Positions 1 to 10,701 of a DNA stretch of 64,000 nt are shown one piece after another; positions within the stretch are counted from its first letter, which is position 1, and every line of letters begins with the position of its first letter. A program made the translations under genes and the position numbers. Below the pieces are notes generated by a model. That model ran no database searches. It had not been told where the DNA came from and was given only the letters and a program-made list of their open reading frames with translations. The DNA is from Peromyscus leucopus. Its lineage: Eukaryota > Chordata > Mammalia > Rodentia > Cricetidae. The stretch lies in NCBI RefSeq assembly GCF_004664715.2, contig NC_051071.1, forward strand, positions 8,745,410 to 8,809,409. Direction: 5' to 3'.

Positions 1-147
1 CAGTCCATGTGTGATGAATGCAAAAGCACCAGAACCAGCAGCAGCGCTGAAAATCTATCTTCTTTGTGGTTTTGTTATTTTCCCTATCCCTTTCATCCTG
101 CTGGTCTTTACCATCTTTGTGAAAAGATGTATTTTGTGAGAGGGATT

Positions 148-310
148 GTTTTGCCTACATGTATGTCTGTGTACCATTTGTGTGCTTAGGTCTAGGAGGC
201 CAGAAGAGGGTGTCAGATCCTCTGGAACTAGAGTTACAGGTGGCTGCGAACCACCATGTAGGTGCTAGGAATAACCAGTGCCCCTAACCACTGAGCCATC
301 TCTCCAGCTG
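148..310 (-). mobile_element. B3 SINE, internally deleted
   Basis: Read on the minus strand, the sequence begins with the tRNA-derived head (gctggagagatggctcag), continues through a 'ctgtaactctagttccagagg' type middle and 'ccctcttctggcctcc', and ends in a 'cagacatacatgtaggcaaaa' tail. That order is characteristic of rodent B3 elements. About 25 bp between the head and the 'cccagcacc' block is missing, including the 'tcttccagagg' box. Diverged and not recently mobile. Confidence 0.85.
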
Positions 311-2789
311 TGGTTTTCAGCATCTTCATGAAGCTTGTCTGTTTGTACCTTTGCAAAGTTCTTGCTGATTCATGCCCTTAAGCCATTGTCTGGTAATCTG
401 GTTAATATTTTGCCTTCTTTGTGTGGCATCACAGCTGCCCTTTTTTTTTTAAAAAAAAAAAAAAGTGTTGGTTTGTCACCAGTGACCTTTGACCTTTCAG
501 TACCTGTTGGAAGCTTTTGGTTATGAGTCAGCTTGCTACAGCTATTTCCTCAGCTCAGAGCAGACATCTTCTGAGAGAAACACACACTGGAATTTCCTAA
601 AGGCTATGGGCAACTGTTCTTATTATGTCTCCTGAATCAAGTACCGTCTTAAGCTTTCCTTGGATATGCTCAACAGTAATGATATGGCCAGCATCAGCTA
701 TGTTGTTGGAAAGAATGTTTGAGCCAATAGGAAGGGACAGCTTTGAGAGCACAAGCAAAGCCTGGGCCTGAAGAGAGCAAAGAGCTGAGATGTGGAAGCT
801 GAACTGCTCAGTGTTATGATGAAGTTTTACGCATTGTAGTCAGAGGGGAAGCAGGGCTCTACAGTGTGTAACCATATGAAAAGAGGAATAAATGAACCAA
901 CCACCCAACTGAAATGTGTCATGATGCTACAAGACCTCCTCCCATTCTTCATTCATTTCTCTCCCCACTTCCTGTATATCCAAGAAATGAGCTACTGTGG
1001 GCCACAGGCCTCGGGCAGTTTGTTCTTGACCCTGAATCCTCACCTTCACTCTGCTACCCTTCTTTGTTTTCTTGATATAAATGAAAACCTATATCAGCAT
1101 ATCCACATGGCTTTGAACTTAGCAGGGTTAATTGCTAGGAAATGAACACTGGTGAGCCTGGAGAAAGGGGCCACACAATAGCACTCTGTTTATTTCGTTG
1201 GGCAGATCAGCCTATTGAAATTTTAAGCCTTTCTGTCCCTCCATGCTCCCCCAAGCCCTGACTTAGAAACACATGATGTGAATTTTTGATGACAAAATTA
1301 GAAAACAAAATGCCTTCAATTTTGAATGCAAGAACTGTTCTGGATAGACACTTGTATAAACTGACTTTATATTTATGATGGATGAATGTAATATAGACAG
1401 AATGTTACCTGCTTCTTCATTGTTATTATACCCAGACTTGGTGATGAGGTGGGACAGCTTCTGAACTTGCTAATTCTTACTAATTTATCCCACAGTGAAA
1501 AGCAAGACAAGTGTATCAGCATGAGACTCACTCATGCCACCTAATGAAAGTGTAGAATTGTCTCGGGATAGCCCTTACCTTAGGAATGGGACATGAAGTC
1601 CAGGATAGCCAAGATTTTCAATCTGGAGTTGGCTGTCTCCTAGCCCTTCCCTCCTCTATACAATGCTAATTCAGACAAATGCTCTAAATCCTCTCATCCT
1701 GAGCTTGGCAGTTTGCCAGATGTGGGGACATTAGCTCCTCATTAGCACCTTGTCATCTGCCCACAAATCCTTATCTCAGAACAAAGGTAAAGTGGCCTGG
1801 CCCATTTGTAGGCCTGGCCATGTAAAGAAAGTTCCTTGTGATTTTATGAGTTAGAGGTAAAAGCAAAGTTTTTCTGATTTCAGTTTAGATGGTGTGCTGG
1901 TCTGCAAGCTTCATCGTGTAAGATATAAAATACTTCTTACAGTTTGAGGTTCTAAAACTCACCTCTTATTTCTAAATCATCTCAAGGTGTTTTTCTTTTG
2001 TAAAACATTATTGTTATTGATATTATTATTATTATCATTTGTAAGACAACATGACAAAGTTGTAAAAGGTCTATTCTGGCATGTAATTCTGAGGTAGACT
2101 GGGCAACAGAAGGAGTCTGTGTTGATCTAAGATTCTTTATGGTACCAAACAGGTGAAGACAAATCATTCTTGTTAACACCCTCTTCCTCTTTTGTCCTAT
2201 AGATCCTTAGTCTCTCCATTGTTCCAAATGTGTAAATCTGTGAACGTGAGCATCCAACAGACCTTTGCAGATGGTATTCCCGAGTCTATTTTTGTGGCCC
2301 TGTATCTGGGCCATCAATTATGATCACTGCCTAAACTAATCCTTTGGGTTAACAGCCTACAGCTAATTCAGACAAGAATTTGGAGTTTGAGGTTACCCTT
2401 AGTTATAGAAGAAACTGAGTAGCATTAACCTTAGTTTTTAAGACAGACTCATACTCAGCCACACCCAAGCACTAGTAGAACTCAGCACTCCGTGAAACTC
2501 TTGGTGCAAGAGACTCTGAAGCATTTCTCACCAATAGATGGCATGCACTTTCCTCCATAATATTTTAACTGACTATTTCGGAATTTCTCTGCTGGATAAT
2601 GCTTTGAATGTGTTTATAAAAGGAATAGAATATTTCTGCTAATTAAAAATGAGAAACAGCATTTTCAACTTTGTCTCTGTCTACTCAAGGCATGAGAAGT
2701 AGATGTTAAAAGGGAGTACAATATATTTTCCCTCTTAACTATTTTAGGTTTTATTTAGCTAAGGTTTTTGCAACCGAGACAGAGTAACA
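311..2789. other. unassigned noncoding sequence
   Basis: No gene or recognisable interspersed repeat is seen. A T10A14 tract lies at 441-464 and a short ATT-rich tract at about 2008-2040. The longest open frame (864-1145, 93 codons) has no recognisable protein character. Very old, unrecognised repeats cannot be excluded by eye. Confidence 0.5.
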
Positions 2790-3075
2790 AGAGAATACCA
2801 TACACATTTATTTAATGTAAATTTTATATGAATCTTCAAAAGGAAATGAAGATCCAAGCAACAGTTGAAACCGTTTTTTTTAGCTGGTTTAACGAAGAAT
2901 AGACAGTGTACAGACAGGCAACATTATACTGATAAAGTAGAGAAAACATCTGCTCATTCAGAGTCTTTGTGACCCTGTGTCTTCAGAGATGGGGGTGCTC
3001 TTTTCCTTTAAGTATAGGAAGGTGCCCCTCACATAAGGGTCTTATGACCTGCTATTACTGTGAAATTTGGGGGAT
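2790..3075. repeat. unnamed rodent repeat family, copy A
   Basis: This stretch aligns by eye with 13080-13350. Shared blocks include 'tttatttaat...a.ttttat.tga', 'tcaaaaggaaat.aagat', a run of T near 2875, 'gtgtacag' and 'ctcacata.gggtctta'. The two copies keep the same block order but are substantially diverged, so this is an interspersed family and not a recent local duplication. I do not recognise the family with certainty. Confidence 0.5.
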
Positions 3076-3248
3076 TCCTTCAGAGTTATCACATGTTACC
3101 AAGGAAACCATAGTTCCCTGTTGGGGTTCTTAATGCCATTAATTAAAAAAATTAAGCATGGAGCAGGAAGAATGCTCAAGGACAATTTTATTGGAATTTA
3201 AAAGAAAAAAAAACACAGCAAACAAATTGTAAATTTCAGCATCTGCAC

Positions 3249-3283
3249 AGAGAGAGCCAGAGCCAGAGAGAGCCAGAGAGAGC
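3249..3283 (+). repeat. GAGAGCC-type simple repeat
   Basis: A short purine-rich tandem of 'gagagcca' and 'gagcca' units lies between the unnamed repeat and the LTR. The rest of 3076-3413 is unassigned. Confidence 0.7.
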
Positions 3284-3413
3284 AAACCATGCCATGTTGA
3301 GTTAGTCATGGAGGCTAGCCACATGGCAAGGCCAGTGACTGCATGGCAAAAGGGGTGGGGAGCTTTAGCGTAATCCTGAGGAATCCCACAGTACCAGAAA
3401 AAACACATGTTAT

Positions 3414-3921
3414 TGACTGATTTTTCTCTTTGGCTCTTTTACTCTTTTGTGGGGCTCCCAAACAAATCACACATGGAGGCTTATTCTTAATTATGAATGC
3501 CCGGCCTTAACTTGGCTTGATTCTTGCCAGCTTTTCTTAACTTAAATTATCCCATCTACCTTTTGCCTCTGGGCGTTTTCCTTTCCTTGCTTCTGTATAT
3601 CTTACTTTCACTCTTACTCCATGGCTGGCTGTGTGGCTGGCCCCTAGCATCCTCCTCTCCTTGTTCTCTTGCTCTTTCTTCTTTTCCTCTCAGATTTCTC
3701 CTTCTATATATTCTCTCTGCCTGCCAGCCCTGTTTACCCTTTCTCTTGCTATTGACTGTCCAGCTCTTTACTAGATCATCAGGTGTTCAGGACAGGTAAA
3801 GTAACACAGATTCACAGATTTAAACACATGCAACATAAAAGTATACAGCACATCTTTGCATCATTAAACAAATGTTGCATAGCATAAACAAATGTAACAT
3901 ATCTTATAATATTCCACAACA
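3414..3921 (-). mobile_element. solo LTR of a rodent ERV (LTR family 1)
   Basis: On the minus strand it starts TGTTGTGGAATATT and ends in a pyrimidine-flanked TCAGTCA. Internal blocks are typical of a widespread rodent LTR: 'acacctgatgatctag', 'aaagagctg', 'ggagaaatctgagag', 'ggcaaaaggtagatgggata', and 'gccgggcattcataatta'. The same blocks occur in order in the plus-strand element at 56327-56856. No 6-bp target duplication was found, so the ends are approximate. No gag, pol or env sequence is attached. The strand is inferred from the block order and from the copy at 56 kb. Confidence 0.75.
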
Positions 3922-4778
3922 AGCATACTTAGACTCTGGCCTGAATGCAAGAGAAGATAAAGGAGTTTCCCCTCTTCAGTCAAGACTCACCAGAATGTCA
4001 TGGCTGCTCTGTGGTGATTGTACAGAGGCAAGGGTGCTGGGAAGGGAAGATGCATTGCCCCATCAGTGGGGCAATTCTTTCTCCTGTTTCTTTAATATGG
4101 ATCTGCCTTCTGGAGAGCCGATTCCTCAGCTTCATGATTGGCCTGCCCATTGGGAATATTAGGTGTGCTTCCACGGTCTTTCCCAGTCTCTTGACCAGAA
4201 GGAAACAGGAGTCTTCCAATAAGCCTTTACCACTGATCTAACATTGCTGTAGGAAAGTTCCTCAGAACTTTCCTGACTTCAGGGGAAAGGGCAGGGGAAG
4301 GTCAGAGAAGATTTCATACATGTATTGCCTCTCAATTTCTCCTGCCTAAAATATTCACTATGCCAAGGTGTCGAATTTTAGAGTAGTAACATGCTCCAAA
4401 TATCACCAGTGTCTGTGAGAGTAATGGTTAATTGCTACATTTTGCAATTTCCACTTCAGTTCAAATTCTTGCCTGTCAACAAGCTTAATTTCTTTTAGGG
4501 CTGATCTGCTTAAGTACTTTGAATCTGTGCCAATCTCTGTCTCCAAACCCAATAATACAAATTGGTCACAGAACACGAGGGAGTGATGAGATTGGTCACT
4601 GTCCCCAAAGTCAGCCTGCTGTAGTATAATTTTTTGTTGTTGTTGTTTAGACCACGTAAGATGACTTCTACCTTCTAAATTTCCAAAAGGTTTTGGGGAG
4701 CATTTAATCATCATTTACTGTATGGGAAGCACAGGATTGGAAGATGCCACAGTTTATATTTTAAGAAGTGCTGTTTCT
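3922..4778. other. unassigned noncoding sequence
   Basis: Immediately follows the LTR. Several overlapping short frames (3872-4241 plus, 3998-4219 minus, 4403-4714 minus) give no recognisable protein. It could include diverged retroviral internal sequence, but nothing specific supports that. Confidence 0.4.
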
Positions 4779-4823
4779 GGGCTGGGTATGTAGCTCAGGA
4801 GTGGAGTTCTTGCCTGTCAAGGG
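4779..4823 (+). mobile_element. ID SINE fragment
   Basis: The sequence 'ggctgggtatgtagctcag' followed by 'gagttcttgcctgtcaag' matches the tRNA-Ala-derived 5' half of rodent ID elements, including the A box. The 3' half is missing. The A-box similarity to tRNA reflects this ancestry; it is not a tRNA gene. Confidence 0.75.
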
Positions 4824-6869
4824 AAATGTATTGTTTTCCTCTTTAAAAGTATTCAGAATGGGAAAATACAGCTGTGTGGAAACATTTTAAGTTTTCTGTT
4901 GGGAGCTGAAGCTCACTTCTAATCCTTTTGGAAAATCACCCCTTACCCTTTGGTATGGAATAGGTTTCATGGCTCCTGTTTTACTTTTAACTTGCCCTGT
5001 GTTTGTGTCTAGAGAGGTCCTATCCTGATGCCTCTCCTAGCTCCCTTGCATAATTTGCAGTGGGTGCTTTCATGATGACAAATCAAATCCAAGACCCTGG
5101 ATGTTCGAATCTAACCACATCTGCCATCTGAATTTCTTTTGTTTACAGCTCATAATGTATGCTGCAGGTTATAGACATTATGTATCTTAAAATATCAACT
5201 AAAGAAAAATTAGTTCCTTGGTATGTATGAACTGACTGGAAGAGAAGTAATGTTTATGTAGTTCACAAGAGCATCTAAGCAAAACCTGGTTTGGTGTTTC
5301 CCTCAAAGCACAGTGTTTTCTGACTTTAGGAAATATTACGGCTTGGTTACCTGGATGCTGTTCAAATATATTTATTGACAAGGAAACCAAAATATATAGG
5401 ATTCACAATTTGAGCTTCCAAATTCATAAGTATGGTTATCACAAACATACTTCATAACCCAGAGATGCATAAAAAGTCTTTAAATAATAGATGGAGATGA
5501 CAGGTATCATAAACATATATGAAATGGATCTAGTCAAACTTGGAAAATTTTGAGATGTGGTTTCAATCATAGTATTTTTTGTTGTTGATTTTTATATATG
5601 ATCTTAGGCAATTTTAGATTAAAGAGAGTGTCACCTTTAATTTATTGTCAGGTAGAAAGCACACTTATCTTGTACTCTAAGGATTTATCCAACTTAACTC
5701 TGTAATTGCTAGCAATATACCAGCTCATTATATCACAATTTGTTGTATTTGATGCCAGCTGTTATGGAGTTAATGGCAAAGTCGAAAGGAATGACATGAA
5801 GTACGCTCTCCTGTGAGCTGCGGCCATCTTAATGTCACAGTGGAAAATTAAGTCAGCACAGGAGCTCACTTTAGTGTTGTTTTACACCATTGTCAGGTGT
5901 GAAAAATAAGATTTTTCTCTCAAAAATAGTGCATTTGGTATTTTGCTAAGTATTAAAATTTTGCCTCTACTTTAATATTCAAAAACCCCTCATATGTATT
6001 TTCTTCTGAAAGTTGTGTTTTGGAAAACCTTCGAGTTCAAATTCTATTTTCTGTTCATTGAAATGGGGTTGAGAATACAAAAAGAAGGAACAAATGTGCT
6101 TTCCATGGGTCACGTGTCAGCATTTTCTCCTTTTGGCTGGGGAATTTCCTACTTGTATCTCGGCAGTGCTTGTGGTTCCTAAGGAGGGAGGGGGCTGCAC
6201 AGTACAGGAAAGAATCCAATAAGAAAATTCTGAGATTAAAACAAGCATGTTTTCCGGCAATATGAAGAGTTGTGCCTGAAACAACTATGAAGTATTTATC
6301 CTGCTAATAGCTGCGGTGGTTGCTATTATTATCTTCACAATTTTGATGGAACAGATTAGTTTTCTTCAGGTCATCCCCATATCAACGGATGTTGGCATTT
6401 TTTTGCCACATTTGTAATATCCTTGTTGAAAAACTTTTCTCGATTTGTATTCTGTAGCTTTTATTTTTGCTAAATATATTATTTCTGATACACAGAATAT
6501 ACGGTACCTGATAAGCTTTATAAAAGTGAACAGATGTTAAAAAATATAATAAACTATTTTTATTTGTAAGAATGCTTAAGTCATTTCTCATCCTAGCCTG
6601 ATTGGAAATATTTATACCAATGATGTTTACACATTTTTTTTTTTTTTGAATTTGTGTATTTAACTTGAGAAAAACTCACTCTCCATGGCTGTGTGAAAGG
6701 TAAAGACAGTGAAATGAACGTCTAGGAAATGACCCACTGGCAATTCAGTCCAGCTATTTTCAGTACTTAACTTTGTTTTTGTTTTTGTTTTTTTTTTCCC
6801 CTTAAGTTCACCCTGATATGACATTTCATTATTAGATTTTAAAAAAAAAATAGTCACTCACCAGATATT
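4824..6869. other. repeat-poor noncoding sequence
   Basis: No recognisable SINE, LINE or LTR. AT-rich with a T15 run near 6633 and TTTTTG-rich tracts at about 6770-6800. ORFs here are 60-70 codons with ordinary, non-protein-like composition. Confidence 0.5.
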
Positions 6870-8620
6870 AAAGGATGCAATTGGTTTCAGTTCAGGCAGG
6901 TTCTAACTGCATTTTAATTAGCCTAAAACATATGCTTCCATTTATTGTATTACGTGGAATACATCCTATCCCATTTAGCTGAGTATTGAGGACTATTGTA
7001 CAATATTGTGTTCAGGCTAAAACAATGAAATACTAATTGGATCCAGTAAAATAACTGTAACGTTTCCGATTCCTATTAGGCAGGTTACGTAAATTAGGCT
7101 AATATAAAATGGTGCTTAATAGAACTGCAAATATGGTGATGATACATTCAGACAGGAGCGACAGGGAAAGGGGATTTTGGAGGAAATCAAATACATTTGC
7201 ATTACAATAAAACATTTCCTGCTGTGAGGGCTCTTGTGAGGCTGGAGAAAGCACCACTCCTGCGCGGCTCCCTCTTATTTACATGGGAACGCCGTCCCAA
7301 CCTCTCCTGGTCCCTAGGAGCACTTGTCTAGTCGTGACTGAGGATAACCTGCAGTTTTAAATCTGTTGATGAATATAGTCCTTTTATTATTTTGTCGAGC
7401 ATCCTGTCTGAGATCTTTATGTTGCAATGAGGGAACATTTCTTTTATATACAGTATGTCCTTTTATGATGCGAATGCGTTGTCTGGGCACTAAAAAAACA
7501 ACTGCAATCATTGGATTGGATTGGTATTCTCTATTTGAGCTGCAAAATGTCTTGAGTTTATTTCCTTCTCTTCTTTTCAATTATTCATCACTGACCTGGA
7601 TATTTGGGACATTTCCATATACTTTAATCATCCTGGAATGGATTTGAATGGAAAAGTGTTGATAGCCTTTCCTTTCGTGTCTCATCCCTGTTGGACTTTC
7701 TTACAAGCTTGAATAACAGCCACGTGTAATCTTTTAAATGAAGAAATTTGAGAAACTGACACCAGGGTGCACACGGATAGAGGAGCCTTTTTCTAAAGTC
7801 CTTCCAGGGCAACACTAATTTCATCTCTTCATTAGCAGTCCCCATGGCGAGTTTGTGGAGGAACGGAGTCCTTTCCAGGCTGAAGAGCTGTTTCTAGGGA
7901 GGAGATTTTTGAAGCTGCCCCTCAAAGGAAAAGTTGCCCAATGAAGTGGGAAAGGGACTACATTCTCCCTCGCGAACACACTGATAAAAGAGCTTTGTGA
8001 TGAACTCACAAGCACCCTTGAACCTTGCGGTTTGCTCCCAGCGCTCAGATCGCGGCGATTCTGTGAAATGGCGGAGAGAGAAGACCATTCTGGGGCCTAG
8101 CATGCAAATGAGCAAGTCATGTAAAGGAAAGAAAATTTAAATCCTGTCTATTGTATTCTAAGCAGGTTGCTAGCCAGCCTTTGTGGAACTGGTGTAAAAA
8201 TGAATCTCATCTCCTCCCTGGCATGAAAACTAAAAACATACTTTATTTTCCTCACTCACAGCAGCAGTTTTTATGCAGCTTTATCTTCAAAACGGGGTTT
8301 TTGTTTTTCCTACGAGTTTAGTGTGTAACATTTTCATTCATGATACCAATTATTTCATCTGCATCCGTGCCTCTGATTTAGACCTTAATCTCTCCGAGAT
8401 CTTTAGTTGTGGAATTTGTTGCTTCATTTATATTCACAGATAGTTCTCCCCATCTTTTAAAATGTGTTGGAATTAATACTATTTGCTCAAAGGTACGGCG
8501 GTTTAAAAAAGGTCCGACATCTTATGGGGCATGCACTCCTGGCGAAGCGGAAGCAGGAGAAGGGTCTCCAGATTCAAATTTCTTCTTTTCAGCCTTCAAC
8601 TGAGAAGAAAGGGATTTTCA
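6870..8620. promoter_or_regulatory. candidate conserved noncoding element cluster
   Basis: About 1.7 kb has no recognisable repeat and keeps scattered CpG dinucleotides (for example around 7260-7300, 7330-7500, 8040-8075 and 8490-8545), which decay quickly in neutral mammalian DNA. Sites that look like transcription-factor motifs include TTACGTAA (7085-7092, PAR-bZIP/NFIL3 type), ATTTGCAT (7195-7202, POU octamer), its complement ATGCAAAT (about 8103-8110) and ATGGCGG (8068-8074, YY1 type). No open frame is convincing. Regulatory function is inference; conservation was not tested. Confidence 0.35.
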
Positions 8621-8842
8621 TCCAGATGTAAAAGATGGTAATTGTGCAGTAAAGGATGGCTCTTGCCAATGGGACTGTGACTGGGAGATGTGAGAAGGGA
8701 CACTGGGGTTAAGGCAGGAGTCACCAGCCCTGGGACCCAGGTCAGACTCACTGAAACAGCCTGTGTGAATCCACCCAAAGCACAGGCGTCAGCCAGCCAG
8801 CGTGGTGCTTTGCCCATCGAACCTGTTCATTCCTTGCCCAGC

Positions 8843-8984
8843 TCACCATCAGTGATGAGGAATGATCACATGGTGTGCCCAGTTCACCATCACGGTGGTG
8901 AGGAGAGATCACGTGATGAGGAGAGACCATGGGATGTGCTCCCACACCATCACGGTGGTGAGGAGAGATCACGGGATGTGCTCC
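8843..8984 (+). repeat. short minisatellite (about 2.5 units)
   Basis: Units begin at 8843, 8885 and 8945 with 'caccatca', followed by 'cggtggtgaggagagatcac' in the last two. The unit core 'caccatcacggtggtg' has complementary arms (CACCA/TGGTG) and can form a small hairpin. The 'ggagagatcacg.gatg' block recurs. The open frame through it (8690-9076) only reflects the tandem units. Confidence 0.75.
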
Positions 8985-9284
8985 ACTGCTTTTTCTTAGA
9001 GAGAGACTGCAGAAATCTTCCCATATATCTATTTTTCTCTCCTTTTCTCATTTTTTTTAAAAAAATTTTCAATTGAAATAATTCTGTGGAAATAGAATTT
9101 CAGATGGTAGGACTAAGCACAACCAAAGAAGTGTCATGTTCTCAAGTAACTTCAGTGTTTTTCTTATTGGAACAGTGATTGAAGCTCCAGACACATCTTT
9201 TGCTGCCGTTGCAGAGGGAATGAGGTCAGTCCCAGCCTCTGCCTCAGGACAGCTCCACAGGATCCATGACCACTTTCCGTCTCC

Positions 9285-9356
9285 ATGGGCACCTGCACTC
9301 ACCTGGTGTATACCTCACACACATAAATTAAAAATAAATAAAAATAGAAACATGTT
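9285..9356 (+). mobile_element. B3/B4-type SINE 3' tail fragment
   Basis: The sequence 'gggcacctgcactcacctgg' followed by 'cctcacacacataaatta' and 'aaataaataaaaatag' resembles the A-rich 3' tail shared by B2, B3 and B4 SINEs. The SINE body is absent or unrecognisable. The 300 bp upstream (8985-9284) is unassigned. Confidence 0.45.
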
Positions 9357-9373
9357 TTAAAAGCAAAAATAAA

Positions 9374-9534
9374 GCCCAGCAGTGGTGGCGCATGCCTTTA
9401 GTCCCAGCACTTGGGAGGCAGAGGCAGGAGGATCCCTGAGATGGAGATCAGCCTGATCTACAGAGTGAGTTCCAGGACAGCCAGGGCTACATAAAAAAAA
9501 TCCTTTCTCAACCCCGCCCCCCCCCAAAAAAAAA
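9374..9534 (+). mobile_element. B1 SINE, full length
   Basis: It runs from 'gcccagcagtggtggcgca' through the 'cctttagtcccagcacttgg' box, 'cagcctgatctacagagtga' and 'ccaggacagccagggctac', ending in a C-rich then A-rich tail. The 3' segment lacks the 'aggaaaggcgcaaagc' form seen at 51.8 kb, so it belongs to a different, probably older B1 subfamily. First of three B1s within about 730 bp. Confidence 0.92.
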
Positions 9535-9774
9535 GGTTTTAAAAAAGTTATTGATTCAATAGTTCCTGGAAATTGTGCAATTGGAAAGGTCTCCCGTGAC
9601 CGTGGCCTGCATTTCTTGCATTGACAACATCTGACATGACCCTGGGGCGATGTCAGGCTCTGGAAACAGGCTACCGTCATCCTCACACCCTTGTTTGTGA
9701 ACTTGTGTATATCCTTGTGTACTTATTGTGTGTGTGTGGTTGTAGTTTCAAGCAATTTTATCAAATAACTTTTT

Positions 9775-9918
9775 TTGTTTGTTTGTTTTTCGAGACAGAG
9801 TTTCTCTGTGTAGCTTTGGAGCCTTTCCTGGATCTCACACTGTAGACTAGCCTGGCCTAGAACTCACAAAGATCCGCCTGGCTCTGCCTCCTGAGCGCTG
9901 GGATTAAAGGTGTACGCC
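9775..9918 (-). mobile_element. B1 SINE, 5'-truncated
   Basis: Read on the minus strand, it lacks the first bases of the B1 head and ends in a poly(A) tract seen here as T-rich sequence near 9771-9790. It has the 'aggaaaggctccaaagctac' cricetid-type 3' segment. A 13-bp direct repeat, CAAATAACTTTTT, at 9762-9774 and 9934-9946 is a good target site duplication. Between the truncated head and the downstream copy is an inverted copy of the target sequence (see findings). Confidence 0.92.
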
Positions 9919-9945
9919 AAAAGTTATTTGGGCCAAATAACTTTT
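9919..9945. repeat. perfect 13-bp inverted repeat, 1-nt spacer
   Basis: AAAAGTTATTTGG at 9919-9931 and CCAAATAACTTTT at 9933-9945 are exact reverse complements separated by one G. The right arm overlaps the downstream target site duplication of the minus-strand B1, so the left arm is an inverted copy of target DNA joined to the truncated 5' end of the SINE. Confidence 0.95.
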
Positions 9946-9950
9946 TAAAA

Positions 9951-10102
9951 GCCAGGCAGTGGTGGCACACGCCTTTAATCCCAGCACTTGGGAGGCAGAG
10001 CCAGGCGGATCTCTGTGAGTTTGAGGCCAGCCTGGTCTACAGGGCAAGATCCAGGACAGGCACCAAAACTACACAGAGAAACCCTGTCTCAAAACCAAAC
10101 CA
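9951..10102 (+). mobile_element. B1 SINE, full length
   Basis: It has the complete B1 order: 'gccaggcagtggtggcacac', 'cctttaatcccagcacttgg', 'gccaggcggatctctgtgag', 'gccagcctggtctacagggc', then 'ggcaccaaaactacacagag' and an A/C-rich tail. The 'gcagagccaggcgg' variant and 'ggcaccaaaactac' end are those of the cricetid subfamily. It sits only about 32 bp from the minus-strand B1, making an inverted pair. Confidence 0.95.
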
Positions 10103-10528
10103 AGGCCATAGCTTTAAAAAATGGCAATATTGTACTTTATCTCTCATGAGTTCAATTTTGAATGATAGACATAAGTAAATTACTATTATTTGGCTTGTTT
10201 CTTTTTTCTTTTTTTAACAACAAATAATAAACATCCAGTGTTTAGATACAAAAGAGTACATTTGCTAGATATAATTATAGCCAAGATAAAAGCCCACATA
10301 GTTAATTAATATAATTAAGTTTTTATCACAACTCAGACATTAATAATTAATTACACCTAGAATTATAATTTTTAACCTTTCTCTTATACACATGCTCACA
10401 AATAGACATAAGCTTACTGTAACCCTGCTTTTTTATCTCATTGATCAGTAATCTTTTAGGTGTACACACGTGTATAAATAACTACACATTCCAATTACAT
10501 AGATTTATAGACTACAAATGCTTTAGAT
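10103..10528. other. AT-rich unassigned sequence
   Basis: High AT content with repeated ATTA and TTAATTA words around 10295-10360. No repeat family or coding frame recognised. Confidence 0.5.
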
Positions 10529-10701
10529 CAGGGGTCAGCAAACCCTTTTTGTACAGGGAACTGGGAGTAAATATTTTAAGCTATGCAGGCTACACTGTCT
10601 GTAATGCAATACTCAACTATGCCCTAATAGCAAGAGGGCAGCCATAAACCGTGCATAAATGAATGAGCATGAGTGTGTTACAATAAAACTTTATTTGTGG
10701 A
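10529..10701 (+). mobile_element. hAT-Charlie DNA transposon remnant (MER1-type)
   Basis: It starts with 'caggggtcagcaaacc', then 'agtaaatattttaagctatg', 'gcaatactcaactatgcc' and 'caataaaactttatttgtgg'. This is the order of a widespread non-autonomous mammalian hAT element whose terminal inverted repeat begins CAGGGGTC.GCAAAC. The right terminal repeat is missing. It is an ancient insertion that predates rodents. The exact subfamily name is not certain. Confidence 0.85.

Noticed and set aside
3414..3925. Target site duplication for the 3.4-kb LTR
   Set aside because: Several candidate ends were compared (starts at 3408, 3414, 3418, 3448; ends at 3918, 3921, 3925) and none gave a matching 6-mer.
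8690..9076. 128-codon ORF with His-rich repeats
   Set aside because: Tracks the 8843-8984 minisatellite units; no start context or domain.
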